64,000 nt of DNA from Nodularia sp. LEGE 06071 (GCF_015207755.1 NZ_JADEWH010000010.1:148229-212228); one strand, 5' to 3'; shown: positions 17,749 to 26,984, numbered from the stretch's first letter. The notes: generated by a model from the letters alone, not told the origin. Translations and numbers: made by a program.

Positions 17749-19116
17749 TTGCCTTTTAATCCTGAACTGTGTCGTAACGAAAGCGAAGTTGAAAGCAAAC
17801 TCATAGTTCAGTATTTGTTGCCACAGTTAGGGTATACTCCCGATACGTGGCATCAAGAAGTTGCACTTGGTAGCATTCGTTTGGATTTTTTAGCATTTGC
17901 AGTACAAGTTATTCCCTTGGTTTTAGATGCTAATTCACCGATGAGTGTTGTCATGGAGGCCAAGCATCCCAGGCAAAATTTAAATAATCATTTCCTCAGA
18001 CTCAGGCATTATTTAACTAGTTTGAATGTGCGATATGGGTTGCTGACTAATGGGAAGGAGATCAGAATTTATGAAAAATTGAAATCTGATCTTCAGCTAG
18101 TTTTTCAGTGTTCTGGGAAGGATGTTGAAACAGAAATCGGTACAATTAGAGGTTTGATTGGTAGAAATAGCCTTCTGAACATACAGTTTATGGGAATTTC
18201 TGATAATCAAACATCTGAGAATAATTTAGGTTTTGAATCAAAGAGGAAACATTCAATGAAAATAATTGCAATCTACCACAATAAAGGTGGCGTAGGTAAG
18301 ACTACTGTTACCGTTAACTTAGCAGCAGCTTTAAGAAAAACTGGAAAAAGGGTATTAGTCATTGATCTAGATAGTCAAGCTAATACTACACTGGCAACGG
18401 GATTAATTAAATTTGATGATGAAGAACTAGACGATTTAAAAGACTGTAATATTGGTAATATTTTACTTTCAGAAGCACATTTTCCAATACAAGATGTTGC
18501 TAGAACCTCTATCTTTACTAACCCAGAGATTGATGTTGTTCCTGCTCATATTAACTTAATGGAAGCTGAATCAGTGCTTATTCAAAGGACTGATAGTAAA
18601 GTAATATTGATGGGAAAACTGAATGTAATCAAAGAGAATTACGATATTGTTATACTTGATACACCTCCTGCTATTAATCTGTTTTCAGAAATTGCCTTAA
18701 TAACGGCTGACTATTTACTTATTCCTTCTGACTTAAAGCCTTTTGCCAATCAAGGACTGCTAAATGTAAAGGAGTTTATCAAGCGAATCGATAATTTTAG
18801 AAAATATATTAGCAAAACACCTATTACAATACTTGGTGTTCTTCCTTGTAAAATTTCCACAAATGCTAAATTTATCCAATCCACTTTACCAAAACGTCTA
18901 GAGCAAATTACAAAACGCTATGGTTTGAATGTGATGGATACTGTCATATATGAAAGAGAGGATCTAGCGAAATGTAGCGAACAAGTTAAGGTTATAGGAG
19001 CAATGGAAGTACCTGATCCCAGGTCTATACTTGATTTTAAACCAAATTCTACTTCTGCCCAAGAATTGACATTATTAGCAATAGAAGTTTTACAAAAAAT
19101 AGGAATGGCTGAATGA
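17749..19116 (+). CDS. HsdR_N-like nuclease domain fused to a ParA ATPase
   Basis: A 455-residue two-domain protein. Residues 10-125 resemble the N-terminal nuclease domain of type I restriction subunits: ESEVESK, then SIRLDFLAF (Asp46), VVMEAKHP (Glu70, Lys72) and YGLLTNGKEIRIYE, which is an intact PD-(D/E)xK pattern. Residues 170-450 are a ParA/MinD-type ATPase with IYHNKGGVGKTTVTVNLA (P-loop 179-186), VLVIDLDSQANTT and VILDTPPAINLFS. The TTG start is supported by GAGG 9 bases upstream and an in-frame stop just before it. An internal ATG at 18256 with its own AGAGGAAA could make a ParA-only product. The last codons overlap the next gene (ATGA). A nuclease-ParA fusion is unusual; the role (partition, defence or both) is inferred. 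Confidence 0.85.
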   Translation: MPFNPELCRNESEVESKLIVQYLLPQLGYTPDTWHQEVALGSIRLDFLAFAVQVIPLVLDANSPMSVVMEAKHPRQNLNNHFLRLRHYLTSLNVRYGLLTNGKEIRIYEKLKSDLQLVFQCSGKDVETEIGTIRGLIGRNSLLNIQFMGISDNQTSENNLGFESKRKHSMKIIAIYHNKGGVGKTTVTVNLAAALRKTGKRVLVIDLDSQANTTLATGLIKFDDEELDDLKDCNIGNILLSEAHFPIQDVARTSIFTNPEIDVVPAHINLMEAESVLIQRTDSKVILMGKLNVIKENYDIVILDTPPAINLFSEIALITADYLLIPSDLKPFANQGLLNVKEFIKRIDNFRKYISKTPITILGVLPCKISTNAKFIQSTLPKRLEQITKRYGLNVMDTVIYEREDLAKCSEQVKVIGAMEVPDPRSILDFKPNSTSAQELTLLAIEVLQKIGMAE

Positions 19117-19691
19117 AACTATCTAATTCATCTATAGCTGTAAGAAAAATATCCTCGACTGTTCCATGCTCACAATTTTCACAAGATGAATTGAACCATG
19201 CAGCAGAGTTAATTTTGAAGCTTGGAGGAATCATCAATCCCTTAATTGTGCGGATAACTAGTACACAGTCATACGAGGTTGTTGATGGACACTTTGAATA
19301 CTACGCTGCGGCTAGAGCAAAAGAGATAGATTCTCAAAAAGGTGAGTATATTGGAGCATTCATTATTGAGCCAGATAATGAAGACGTTTTACAACAAATT
19401 GCATTAATAAGAAAAAAGGAATTGGTTGACAAAGAGCTAACACAAAAGTTACAAAATATTACTGATCAGATTGCTCAATTGGCTGAATCAGTCAAAAGAA
19501 TTGAAAATACTATAATTCCACCAAATCCTGGTGAAAACGGTAAAACAAAGGTTATATATACACTTGAAGAGCTTGAAAAGATGAAAGTTTCAGAGCTTAA
19601 AAAGATAGCAAGAAAACAACAAATACCGGGTTATTCAAGAATGAAGAAGGATCAACTCATTGAAGCAATTATGAATAATCAAAAATCATAA
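19113..19691 (+). CDS. ParB-like protein with C-terminal Rho_N/SAP-like domain
   Basis: A 192-residue protein, translationally coupled to the nuclease-ParA gene. Residues 35-75 match the ParB/Srx-type core: GGIINPLIVRI, then YEVVDGHFEYYAAARA, where the usual GHRR is GHFE. Residues 105-133 are predicted coiled coil. Residues 150-188 (LEELEKMKVSELKKIARKQQ, then IPGYSRMKKDQLIEAI) match the Rho termination factor N-terminal or SAP-like helix-extended-loop-helix that binds nucleic acid. No ParB helix-turn-helix is seen, so it probably binds DNA through the C-terminal domain and serves as the ParA partner. Confidence 0.75.
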   Translation: MKLSNSSIAVRKISSTVPCSQFSQDELNHAAELILKLGGIINPLIVRITSTQSYEVVDGHFEYYAAARAKEIDSQKGEYIGAFIIEPDNEDVLQQIALIRKKELVDKELTQKLQNITDQIAQLAESVKRIENTIIPPNPGENGKTKVIYTLEELEKMKVSELKKIARKQQIPGYSRMKKDQLIEAIMNNQKS

Positions 19692-19717
19692 TTATCAAGA
19701 TTTGTTTGATCATGGTC

Positions 19718-19744
19718 ATTTTCAACATCATTCTAGCTATTTAG
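19718..19744. repeat. 27-bp direct repeat, left copy
   Basis: The unit begins ATTTTCAACATCATTCTAG and ends CTATTTAG; it is repeated exactly at 19869-19895. The two copies flank a 124-base MITE-like insert. Confidence 0.85.
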
Positions 19745-19868
19745 CAGGTAGGGTGCGTTAGCGGTAGCGTAACGCACCAAAATATTAATAATGGTGCGTT
19801 ACGGATTTCATCCTAACACACCCTACAATATTTGTTTTTTTCATAAATAAAACCGAATTTCTATAGTT
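19745..19868. repeat. MITE-like palindromic element (GTAGGGTGCGTTAG type)
   Basis: Inverted halves GGTAGGGTGCGTTAGCGG ... CCTAACACACCCTAC around a second internal pair (GTAACGCACC / GGTGCGTTAC), followed by a TTTTTTTCATAAATAAAACCG tail. A close second copy at 46051-46280 is interrupted by another element. No coding capacity. Confidence 0.75.
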
Positions 19869-19895
19869 ATTTTCAACATCATTCTAGCTATTTAG
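19869..19895. repeat. 27-bp direct repeat, right copy
   Basis: An exact copy of 19718-19744. It ends 10 bases before the stop codon of the RNase D-like gene. Confidence 0.85.
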
Positions 19896-19905
19896 AATTG
19901 GAATT

Positions 19906-20466
19906 TTACATGGATAGACTGGAATCTAAAATCATTATTTCTAATAACTTCTGATGGACAGCAGCTAGATAAACCGTATCCATCGCCGCATACTGTAGTT
20001 GCTTGTCGCTAAGAGGACGCATTCCCCAATCGCTGGTTCCTAGCTCTGCATCTACATTGACAAAGTGACAGAGTTCTGATGCTAAAGTTTTTAGTTTTAA
20101 ATTGGAAACTTCCAGGCGTTCACGGCTAATTTTTCTAGCTAGTTGGTACGTACAGGTAATATTGCTTGCGAGCTTTTTTCCTAAATACTTGAGGTCAAAA
20201 CCAGCATTGTGAAAAACCTTTTCAATATTGGGATTAATCATGATTTCGTTAATGAAATATTCTGCCAAATCATGTTTATCTAATACATCGAGAAGGTAAG
20301 CAGATACACCTGTGGAATCTGTCGGCTCAGCCAATACCTGAATCAGCGATAATCTGGGATAGTGAGTAGTAAAATCGGCAATTTCTGTATCTAACCACAG
20401 AGTTTTAGTAGATGTTAATGTGGAGATGAACTCCTGGATTTCTGTTGCTGTTGTCAGGTAGTGCAT
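19906..20466 (-). CDS. RNase D-like 3'-5' exonuclease (DEDDy)
   Basis: A 186-residue DnaQ-fold exonuclease domain with no HRDC domain. Exo I is LWLDTEIAD (Asp, Glu), Exo II KVFHNAGFDLKYLG (Asp), and Exo III LQYAAMDTVYLAAVH (Tyr, Asp), so the DEDDy set is complete. It degrades RNA or single-stranded DNA from the 3' end, probably in RNA processing. It is short compared with E. coli RNase D but normal for cyanobacterial forms. It is a single gene; a 27-bp repeat copy abuts its 3' end. Confidence 0.88.
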   Translation of the reverse strand: MHYLTTATEIQEFISTLTSTKTLWLDTEIADFTTHYPRLSLIQVLAEPTDSTGVSAYLLDVLDKHDLAEYFINEIMINPNIEKVFHNAGFDLKYLGKKLASNITCTYQLARKISRERLEVSNLKLKTLASELCHFVNVDAELGTSDWGMRPLSDKQLQYAAMDTVYLAAVHQKLLEIMILDSSLSM

Positions 20467-20529
20467 TGACTAAAAATTTCTCAGTAATAATTAAATTTAA
20501 CCCAATACGGTTCAGTTAAGCCTCAAATA

Positions 20530-20645
20530 GACCCTCTACGTAGGTTGGGTTGTTCGCAGCAAGGAACATAGCTTGCTTCCCGCAGGGTAACCCAACAAAG
20601 TCCTGGAAATGTCGGGTTTCACTTCCTTCTACCCAACCTACAATT
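20530..20645. repeat. Dispersed palindromic repeat (TAGGTTGGGTT type)
   Basis: TACGTAGGTTGGGTT ... AACCCAACAAAG ... CTACCCAACCTACAA form nested inverted arms with an internal CTTGCTTCCCGCAGGG small dispersed repeat. It is non-coding and sits between the RNase D-like gene and the AAA ATPase gene. Confidence 0.55.
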
Positions 20646-20670
20646 TTATTAACACCAACTCTATTGCAAT

Positions 20671-22647
20671 TTAAGCAATCAAACAAATTAATTGGTCTTC
20701 AAACTTAGCTTTGGGGTTGACCATTTTTACTTTCTTCTCCTGACATAATATACCAATTAAGTGTTGAATGTCGGTTTCTTTCACATCTGGAAACTGTTTG
20801 GCTGCTTGGGAAATTAAAGTAGTAATACCCATGAAAGCTTGCGTTTTGACTAGATTTAATAAAAAATCTTTGACTGGTAAAACTTCTTTGATAATTGTAG
20901 ATTTAGAAAAAAGTTCTAAATCCTGCAATAACATACAATTCTGCAAAACTTCAGACTTACGGGTTAAAGTTTGTAATTGCTGCAAAGTAATAGTTTTATA
21001 TCCAATCACTAATTCCTGTGATAGTACAGAATTAACCAAGAAATTATAAGTAGCTAAGTAATGGACTGACTGAACATTTGGGATGATGTGAATATGTTGA
21101 GTATTGGTGAAAATCTGGCTGTAGATTTTATGATCTGCAAGTTTTACTGTTCCTACATTACCAATTCTGAGCAGTAAAAGTTTTTGGCAAATATTTTGCT
21201 CAATTGTTTTTTGACAAGCATTCATTACCTGAAAGAAACTTGTCATATTGGCATCTTCTGTCCAGACTATGCCGATTTTTTGTCCCTGAGTTGGTTGTTG
21301 ATAACTCAAAGAATAGCTGGCATATTTGCCTGATATCAGTTTAGGTGTTACTTGTACTTCTAATGCTTCTAAAGCGACTTGCAACATCCGAATGAGTTCA
21401 GGGGATGATAGCAAGGAAAGTTTAGGAAATTTTTCCTGAATTTTTTTATATTCCTGCTGCCATAGTAATTGAAACTCTGCGTGAGGATCTAGTTTGACTC
21501 CGCGACCTGTCCCTATCAGATTAGTTTTATATTTCTGATATTCGCTTCTACCTAAAAGTAATGCATTTCTAGGGTCAGTTTTACCACCTGGAAAATATTT
21601 CTCTAAAATTTGGCGATTTAAAGGAATGATAGGAGATTCTGGTTGAGGTTTAGCTGCTTCATATAGTGTCTGTAATATATACTTCCAGAGTGCTTCAGCT
21701 TGATTGAGGTCAATATTTTTAAGTTTAACTAACTTATCAATTCTCGCTTTATCAGACTGTGTAATTTGTTTCCAACTTTGCCTCCAAGGATCTGTAACTA
21801 TAGTAATGATAATCAGAAAATTCTGGATGTTTTCATTGTGAAGAGTGGTGTTGACATTAAATATTGCTTGTGGATTAGATAACCAATTCGGTATGCTTTC
21901 CACCTGATCAAAACATAAAACAATTGGCTGAGTTGCTGTAGAAATTTTGCCAAAGTTGGCTAAGATGTTTTTAGCTGCATCTTCGGTATCAAGGCAATTG
22001 CTGACGTTTAAAGCCTGCATTGATTCTTCACTTAAATCATCTCCTCTTAACCACTCACAGGCTAGGGGATAAAGTTCTGGATTTGTGAGGTCATGTAGAA
22101 CTCCAAAAAAACTTTCAGGATTATAAATACTATCAGTTTGATAGACTTCTATCAGATGTTTAATAAATTTTTGCCGATCAGTTAGCAATAAATCGAAAAA
22201 ATTATCATTAAAAAGTTTCTTTTTGAGGGTATTTTTAGTGAAGGCTGATAAACTTTTAAGCCAGATAATTAACTGAGAGTCTTGCTTTCCATCTGGGACT
22301 TGAATTAAGCTATCTACTGTATAACGCAAGATATGTCGCCAGATGTACTGGTCATCAACCCAAGGCCCTATATAAGCAAAAAAAGCTTTCGGGTTAAGGG
22401 TGCGTTTTAGTCTCCCTAAAACATAGCTTTTGCCAGAACCGGAATCACCAACTAGGAAAATAGTCCGACTAAAATTATCTGTAGTTACTAGGTTGAGAAC
22501 TTCTTCAATTTCGGCTATGGCTTCTTGATGAATTGAAGCTACCATAGATCCACTATCTTGGTTTTTCCCCCAAAAATTACCTGTCCTGGAATTTACCCGG
22601 TCAAAGGGGTTTATCTCGCGCTTAATAATCTCGTCGATAGATGCCAT
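20671..22647 (-). CDS. AAA/P-loop ATPase, large, of unknown function
   Basis: A 658-residue protein. The N-terminal P-loop domain has IFLVGDSGSGKSYVLGRL (67-74) and a Walker B-like PIVLCFDQVES near residue 245, then a sensor-like FLIIITIVTDPWRQSW. The C-terminal half has no recognised domain but contains a strand-rich GQKIGIVWTEDANMTSFFQV segment and helical segments at the end. It lies 54 bases downstream of a winged-helix-like gene, and the two probably form an operon. I do not recognise a named family. Similar ATPase plus small DNA-binding pairs occur in defence and DNA-maintenance loci, but nothing here decides that. Confidence 0.7.
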   Translation of the reverse strand: MASIDEIIKREINPFDRVNSRTGNFWGKNQDSGSMVASIHQEAIAEIEEVLNLVTTDNFSRTIFLVGDSGSGKSYVLGRLKRTLNPKAFFAYIGPWVDDQYIWRHILRYTVDSLIQVPDGKQDSQLIIWLKSLSAFTKNTLKKKLFNDNFFDLLLTDRQKFIKHLIEVYQTDSIYNPESFFGVLHDLTNPELYPLACEWLRGDDLSEESMQALNVSNCLDTEDAAKNILANFGKISTATQPIVLCFDQVESIPNWLSNPQAIFNVNTTLHNENIQNFLIIITIVTDPWRQSWKQITQSDKARIDKLVKLKNIDLNQAEALWKYILQTLYEAAKPQPESPIIPLNRQILEKYFPGGKTDPRNALLLGRSEYQKYKTNLIGTGRGVKLDPHAEFQLLWQQEYKKIQEKFPKLSLLSSPELIRMLQVALEALEVQVTPKLISGKYASYSLSYQQPTQGQKIGIVWTEDANMTSFFQVMNACQKTIEQNICQKLLLLRIGNVGTVKLADHKIYSQIFTNTQHIHIIPNVQSVHYLATYNFLVNSVLSQELVIGYKTITLQQLQTLTRKSEVLQNCMLLQDLELFSKSTIIKEVLPVKDFLLNLVKTQAFMGITTLISQAAKQFPDVKETDIQHLIGILCQEKKVKMVNPKAKFEDQLICLIA

Positions 22648-22701
22648 GATTAATTACCCTGATGAAGTAAAATGATTTATGGAAAACTAATTTATCTATT
22701 G

Positions 22702-23544
22702 TTAGTTAACACTGACAAAGAACAAGGAACCACCAACATTTTGTGAAATTCCGGCATTAATTTGTTCTGTAGTGTAAGGTGTGGGATCTAACAATGAACT
22801 CAATTCAATTGAGTCACTTCTTTGTAAGCGATACAGTACCTGATCTAATTCATCTCGTGATAAAGGCGGTTGTAGCTTTTGACGTAAATGAAAAATGGGG
22901 AGATAATTCTCTGTATTTAGTTCCTTATCTAATTTCTGAATAATTTGTAAGATATCTGGCTCACTGACATTGAGAATCGTTTTTGAAGCAACGTTTTCCC
23001 CAAGAGGTAATGAACTAGAGGCTTGTTCTGGTTTGATTCGTAAATTCTGACGCAAAAACCGCAGGTAATTATTGAGTAGATCGAGATTGATATTTGCTTG
23101 TCCTTGGGGGCTGTATTCATCCCGTAAAAACTCAATTCCTCTTTGGGTTAGCCAAATCGACCCTTGTGTCCTTTTCATTTTGACTTCAGCTACAATCAAG
23201 CCTCGATCACCCAGCGCTGTGAATATCGCGTTTCGTTCTGCTGCTTTGAGTGAGGTGATTTTGCTGGGGGCGATGTTACCGGAAGCTTGAGCAATCTTTT
23301 CTAGTACCTTGAGTTCTTTAGCTGCAATGGGGACTTGGGTGGGATCTTTCAGCAGTGCTTGACCTGGCGGTAAAATTTTGACTGTGGCTATCTCACGGGT
23401 ATAGTCTACCAGCTGGCGATCGCCTAAATCCTGACAAATTTTATCCTTACCCTTAAAACCTTTAAAGATATTTGTACTCAGACTTGACCGATAATTTGCA
23501 CACCCCAACAAATTTAAAAGGAATTTTAACTCATTCGTATCCAT
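22702..23544 (-). CDS. Hypothetical protein with winged-helix-like segment, partner of the AAA ATPase
   Basis: A 280-residue soluble protein. Residues 80-150 look like a winged helix: AAKELKVLEKIAQASGNIAP, then KAAERNAIFTALGDRGLIVA, then GSIWLTQRGIEFL with a strand-turn-strand wing. A second helical region, DILQIIQKLDKELNTENYLP followed by LSRDELDQVLYRLQRSDSIE, looks like another small winged helix. It probably binds DNA or acts as adaptor for the ATPase encoded just downstream. No named family is recognised. Confidence 0.65.
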   Translation of the reverse strand: MDTNELKFLLNLLGCANYRSSLSTNIFKGFKGKDKICQDLGDRQLVDYTREIATVKILPPGQALLKDPTQVPIAAKELKVLEKIAQASGNIAPSKITSLKAAERNAIFTALGDRGLIVAEVKMKRTQGSIWLTQRGIEFLRDEYSPQGQANINLDLLNNYLRFLRQNLRIKPEQASSSLPLGENVASKTILNVSEPDILQIIQKLDKELNTENYLPIFHLRQKLQPPLSRDELDQVLYRLQRSDSIELSSLLDPTPYTTEQINAGISQNVGGSLFFVSVN

Positions 23545-23662
23545 GCGTGTCAGCCTGCTTGTACATAACTCAGGTATACTGTAGCTTGAATGGCACTAAT
23601 TTACACATCTTTCCCATGTTAGCAATAATTAGTGCTATTGGCTACAGCCAGCTATGCAAACA

Positions 23663-24610
23663 TTATCCTTTGATTTGCCGCAGGGCATTAAAAACCTTAC
23701 CCCGTAAGCCCATTGGTAAAAACGACAAACCCCAGCCTGTCAAAGCTTTAGTGGTAGAAAAAGACTTACCTACCAAAATTAGTTCTCTCCCTTTTTGGGT
23801 TTCACCCTGGTTAATTAAACGCAAACCCAATAATAATTGCGATTCAGCTAGGAGATGTTGTCTGATTTTTTCTAATTTATCTGATTCAAATTGATAATTT
23901 TCTAAATACCGAATTTTATCAAACAAATAAGGAATTTCTCGCTCAATACCCTGCTGTTCTGCATGGTGGCGATATTCCATTAATAATTCCGGTAAATAAT
24001 AACCCTTTTTATCAGCTAAAGCCAGCCTGACAAATAAATCATTATCTTCACAATTTTGGATATTAGGTAACATAAAGCCCAAGTCTTGCAAGGTCTGACG
24101 ACGAAATAAAGTCGCGCCAATTTGAAAGCTTTGGTTGATAAAAACTACCTCTAATAAATTATCTACTATCCCGGCTTTTAAATTATCCCGACCCCAGAGA
24201 CGAGAATTTTCCTGAGTCTTTGATTCATCCCGGATATTGTCAATATCAATTATCCAATGGTCTGTACCCACAAAATCAATGCCAGAATCTTGATCAAGTA
24301 TTGCCGCAGTCCGGGCTAAAAAATTAGTGGTTAGCCGATCATCATCATCAAATTTAATAAAATATTCACCCTTAGCTGCATCAAAACCAGAGCGCATATT
24401 ATTGCTTTTACCAATATTTTGCGGATGACGGATATATTGAATCCGGTGGTCTGTGTACTGTGACATCAATTCAGGTGTGTCATCAGTTGAACCATCATCA
24501 CAAATAATTAATTCCCAATCTTGATAAGATTGCTGAAGTACGCTTTCTATGGCGTAAGGCAGAAGATTTTGTCGATTAAATGTAGGAATACAAACACTAA
24601 TTTTAGCCAC
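23663..24610 (-). CDS. Family 2 glycosyltransferase
   Basis: A 315-residue GT-A enzyme. The N-terminus is ISVCIPTFNRQNLLPYAIES, followed by WELIICDDGSTDDTPELM and the metal-binding acidic cluster FDDDDR (DxD) near residue 90, then NCEDNDLFVRLA. It transfers a sugar from a nucleotide sugar in polysaccharide or glycolipid synthesis; the acceptor is unknown. It faces the GT4 gene across a 420-base divergent spacer. Confidence 0.9.
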   Translation of the reverse strand: MAKISVCIPTFNRQNLLPYAIESVLQQSYQDWELIICDDGSTDDTPELMSQYTDHRIQYIRHPQNIGKSNNMRSGFDAAKGEYFIKFDDDDRLTTNFLARTAAILDQDSGIDFVGTDHWIIDIDNIRDESKTQENSRLWGRDNLKAGIVDNLLEVVFINQSFQIGATLFRRQTLQDLGFMLPNIQNCEDNDLFVRLALADKKGYYLPELLMEYRHHAEQQGIEREIPYLFDKIRYLENYQFESDKLEKIRQHLLAESQLLLGLRLINQGETQKGRELILVGKSFSTTKALTGWGLSFLPMGLRGKVFNALRQIKG

Positions 24611-25030
24611 AGTAATTAATTTAAATAAATTTACAATTTAACCAGGGTTTTCAATATTACTTAGGGAGTATTTTAATAAATCATCTCAGATAAATTTATC
24701 AGGGACTGACACAATAAGTAATAATATTTATTTACTCTATTATCTTTAGTGATAGCAACATTTTATCTGTGAATATACAAAAACTTCATCATTTTTGGCA
24801 AATCTTGAAAGCGTTTCTCTGTTGAGTGAGGTAGAAGAACCCCACCCCCAAGCCAGAAGGGGACGATAATTTACTTCATGTGATTAGGAAAGTCTATGAT
24901 CATCAGCTTGTCATTGATGAAAACTTTACACAAAATAGATCAGAGATATTTCAAATGACATTTAGCCGGAAATCGGGACTGGTAGATGTGTCATATTTTA
25001 ATTTAGTCTAATTTTCGGTTAATTGGTTAT
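24611..25030. other. Spacer between divergent glycosyltransferase genes
   Basis: 420 AT-rich bases. A CCCCACCCCCAAGCCAG stretch near 24841 resembles the dispersed CCTCACCCCC repeats. No open frame or RNA gene is seen. Confidence 0.35.
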
Positions 25031-26272
25031 ATGCACATCTTAATGCTGTCCGCTACTTTTCCTTATCCGCCAACGCGGGGGGGAACTCAAGTGAGGACGT
25101 TTAATTTACTGAAATATTTGAGTCAAAGTCATGCTATCACTCTGGTGACTCAAGGCGATGCCTACGGCGAGCTGCGCGATCGCGATGTGACAGAAGCAGA
25201 AATCGCCCAATTGCGGGACTGTGTAGATCATCTAGTTGTGTTTGAACGTCCGCCAGATTCTGGAACTGCATCGGGAATACTGAAGAAAATACAACGCTTG
25301 AGTCAGTTTTGGCAACAGGGAACCCCACCCAGTGTACTCAGCCGCTACTCAGTCCAGATGCAAGCATGGATTGATCATTTTGTCGAGGAGCAAAAATGTG
25401 ATGTGATTACCTGCGAACATAGCGTCAATGAAATTTATGTGCGATCGCATTTTCAGAAATCTCTCAGAACCATAGTCAATATTCATAGTTCTGTCTATGG
25501 TAGTTGTCTTAACCAGCTAACAACAGGCGTTTCGGAAAATCGACTCCGAGATCAAATTAATCTGCCGCTTTTACGTCGTTATGAACAAAGATATGGCGCG
25601 AAATTTTCGTCAATGGTTGTAACTACAGAAGATGATAAAAGTCAATTAGAAAAATTTCATCCTCACAGTGAAATTACAGTTATTCCCAATGGAGTTGATT
25701 TGGTAACATTTTCTAACCGTACCCATGATCCCGGAGGATATAGATTAATATTTATTGGGGCAATGGATAATTTAGCAAACATTGATGCCGTCTGCTTTTT
25801 TACTAATCAAATTTTACCAGAAATTCAAAAAATATATCCCCAAACAACTTTTGATATTGTCGGTTCTCGCCCTGCGCCCGCAGTTTTAGCACTCACACAA
25901 CAACCAGGAGTAAATGTCACTGGAAGAGTGCCTGCAATGGGAGATTACTTACACAAATCAACAGTTTGCGTTGTGCCGATGCGGACAGGGTTTGGGATTA
26001 AAAATAAGACTTTAGAAGCAATGGCTGCTGGTGTGCCGGTAGTGGCAAGCGATCGCGGTTTAGAAGGACTAGCTATAGACACCCCACTCCGGGCATTACG
26101 TGCCAATCAGCCTGCTGAGTATGTCGCCGCCATTAGTCAACTTTTTGAGAGTCCCCAACTGCGTGAGCAATTGTCCCATAACGGTAGACAACTAGTAGAA
26201 ACCGAGTTCACCTGGGAGATAGCGGGAAAACGTTATGAACAAGTTTGTTTGGGGCTGAATCAACAACATTAA
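25031..26272 (+). CDS. Family 4 glycosyltransferase
   Basis: A 413-residue GT-B enzyme. The N-terminal GGTQVRTFNLLKYLSQ loop is typical of GT4 donors. The C-terminal domain has IPNGVDLVTF, then RLIFIGAMDNLANIDAVCFF, and the nucleotide-sugar site PMRTGFGIKNKTLEAMAAG with the conserved Glu. It probably acts in extracellular polysaccharide synthesis. Residues around GDAYGELRDRD (about 25156-25190) are encoded by a sequence like the Nostoc small dispersed repeat GCGATGCCTACGGCG, suggesting an in-frame insertion. Confidence 0.9.
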   Translation: MHILMLSATFPYPPTRGGTQVRTFNLLKYLSQSHAITLVTQGDAYGELRDRDVTEAEIAQLRDCVDHLVVFERPPDSGTASGILKKIQRLSQFWQQGTPPSVLSRYSVQMQAWIDHFVEEQKCDVITCEHSVNEIYVRSHFQKSLRTIVNIHSSVYGSCLNQLTTGVSENRLRDQINLPLLRRYEQRYGAKFSSMVVTTEDDKSQLEKFHPHSEITVIPNGVDLVTFSNRTHDPGGYRLIFIGAMDNLANIDAVCFFTNQILPEIQKIYPQTTFDIVGSRPAPAVLALTQQPGVNVTGRVPAMGDYLHKSTVCVVPMRTGFGIKNKTLEAMAAGVPVVASDRGLEGLAIDTPLRALRANQPAEYVAAISQLFESPQLREQLSHNGRQLVETEFTWEIAGKRYEQVCLGLNQQH

Positions 26273-26984
26273 AAAATTGAGAAAAGAGGAGTGAGCCGCA
26301 GCGATCATGTTTATCCCGCAGCCATCACTCCTTTGACCTCGCGCGTTGATAAGCTGTTATGCTTATTTACAAATACAGCAAATTAATTCTTAACTTTTAT
26401 CTAACTAAAGTCGCTAATAATTGTTAAATTGTTATGTGATAAGCTATACAAAAATCTCTTTTTACTTAACTCGACTTGATCCATTTTTTTCGCAACGCGA
26501 TTGGTATCACTGAAACCTTTGTGGGGTTGGTGTTGTAATTTTTGGATTTCATCGATAATCGTCATGAAAAAAATCGGACAATTCCCGTAAATTGGGCATT
26601 AAATTTGGATATTCGCATTAAATGAGTATTTAATAGCATTCATTTGGAAGCAAACTGATTGTATTCCAGAACACAATAAAACTTAAAATTAACCCCATAC
26701 CTGGGTTAGTAGTAGACTGACTCTTCCGGTGGACGTTAGAGACAAAAATGGTAGTTACTGTCATAAATGGAGGCAAAAATAATCACCAAGATTCTATACA
26801 AAGCAGTTCAAGAAAAAGTAAAACTTTGGAAACTGAGATATAGAGAAACAGATGTTAAGTTGCTCAAAATTCCTGAAATCGCCTAAAAATCTGCTTTGCA
26901 TTCATTTGCAGATCCAGAAATAGCTGCATTCCTTGTGATCAAAAATCTGCTATTACAAGCGTTAAAACCGGGGGCATATTTATT
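26273..26984. other. Intergenic region downstream of the GT4 gene
   Basis: 712 bases with a hairpin at 26287-26332 and otherwise AT-rich, non-coding sequence. A 31-codon frame from an ATG at 26749 has no recognisable content and is not called. Confidence 0.4.
26287..26332 (+). terminator. Hairpin after the GT4 gene
   Basis: Arms AGGAGTGA and TCACTCCT around a GC-rich loop, 15 bases past the stop codon. The T-tract is weak (CTTTG). Confidence 0.5.

Noticed and set aside
16351..19691. Reading the whole region as one plasmid partition locus with a replication origin
   Set aside because: No replication initiator, iteron array or plasmid mobilisation gene is near, and the two ParA genes are divergent and flanked by chromosomal housekeeping genes.
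26749..26844. A 31-codon frame starting MVVTVINGGKNN
   Set aside because: Short, no ribosome site of note, no recognisable content.
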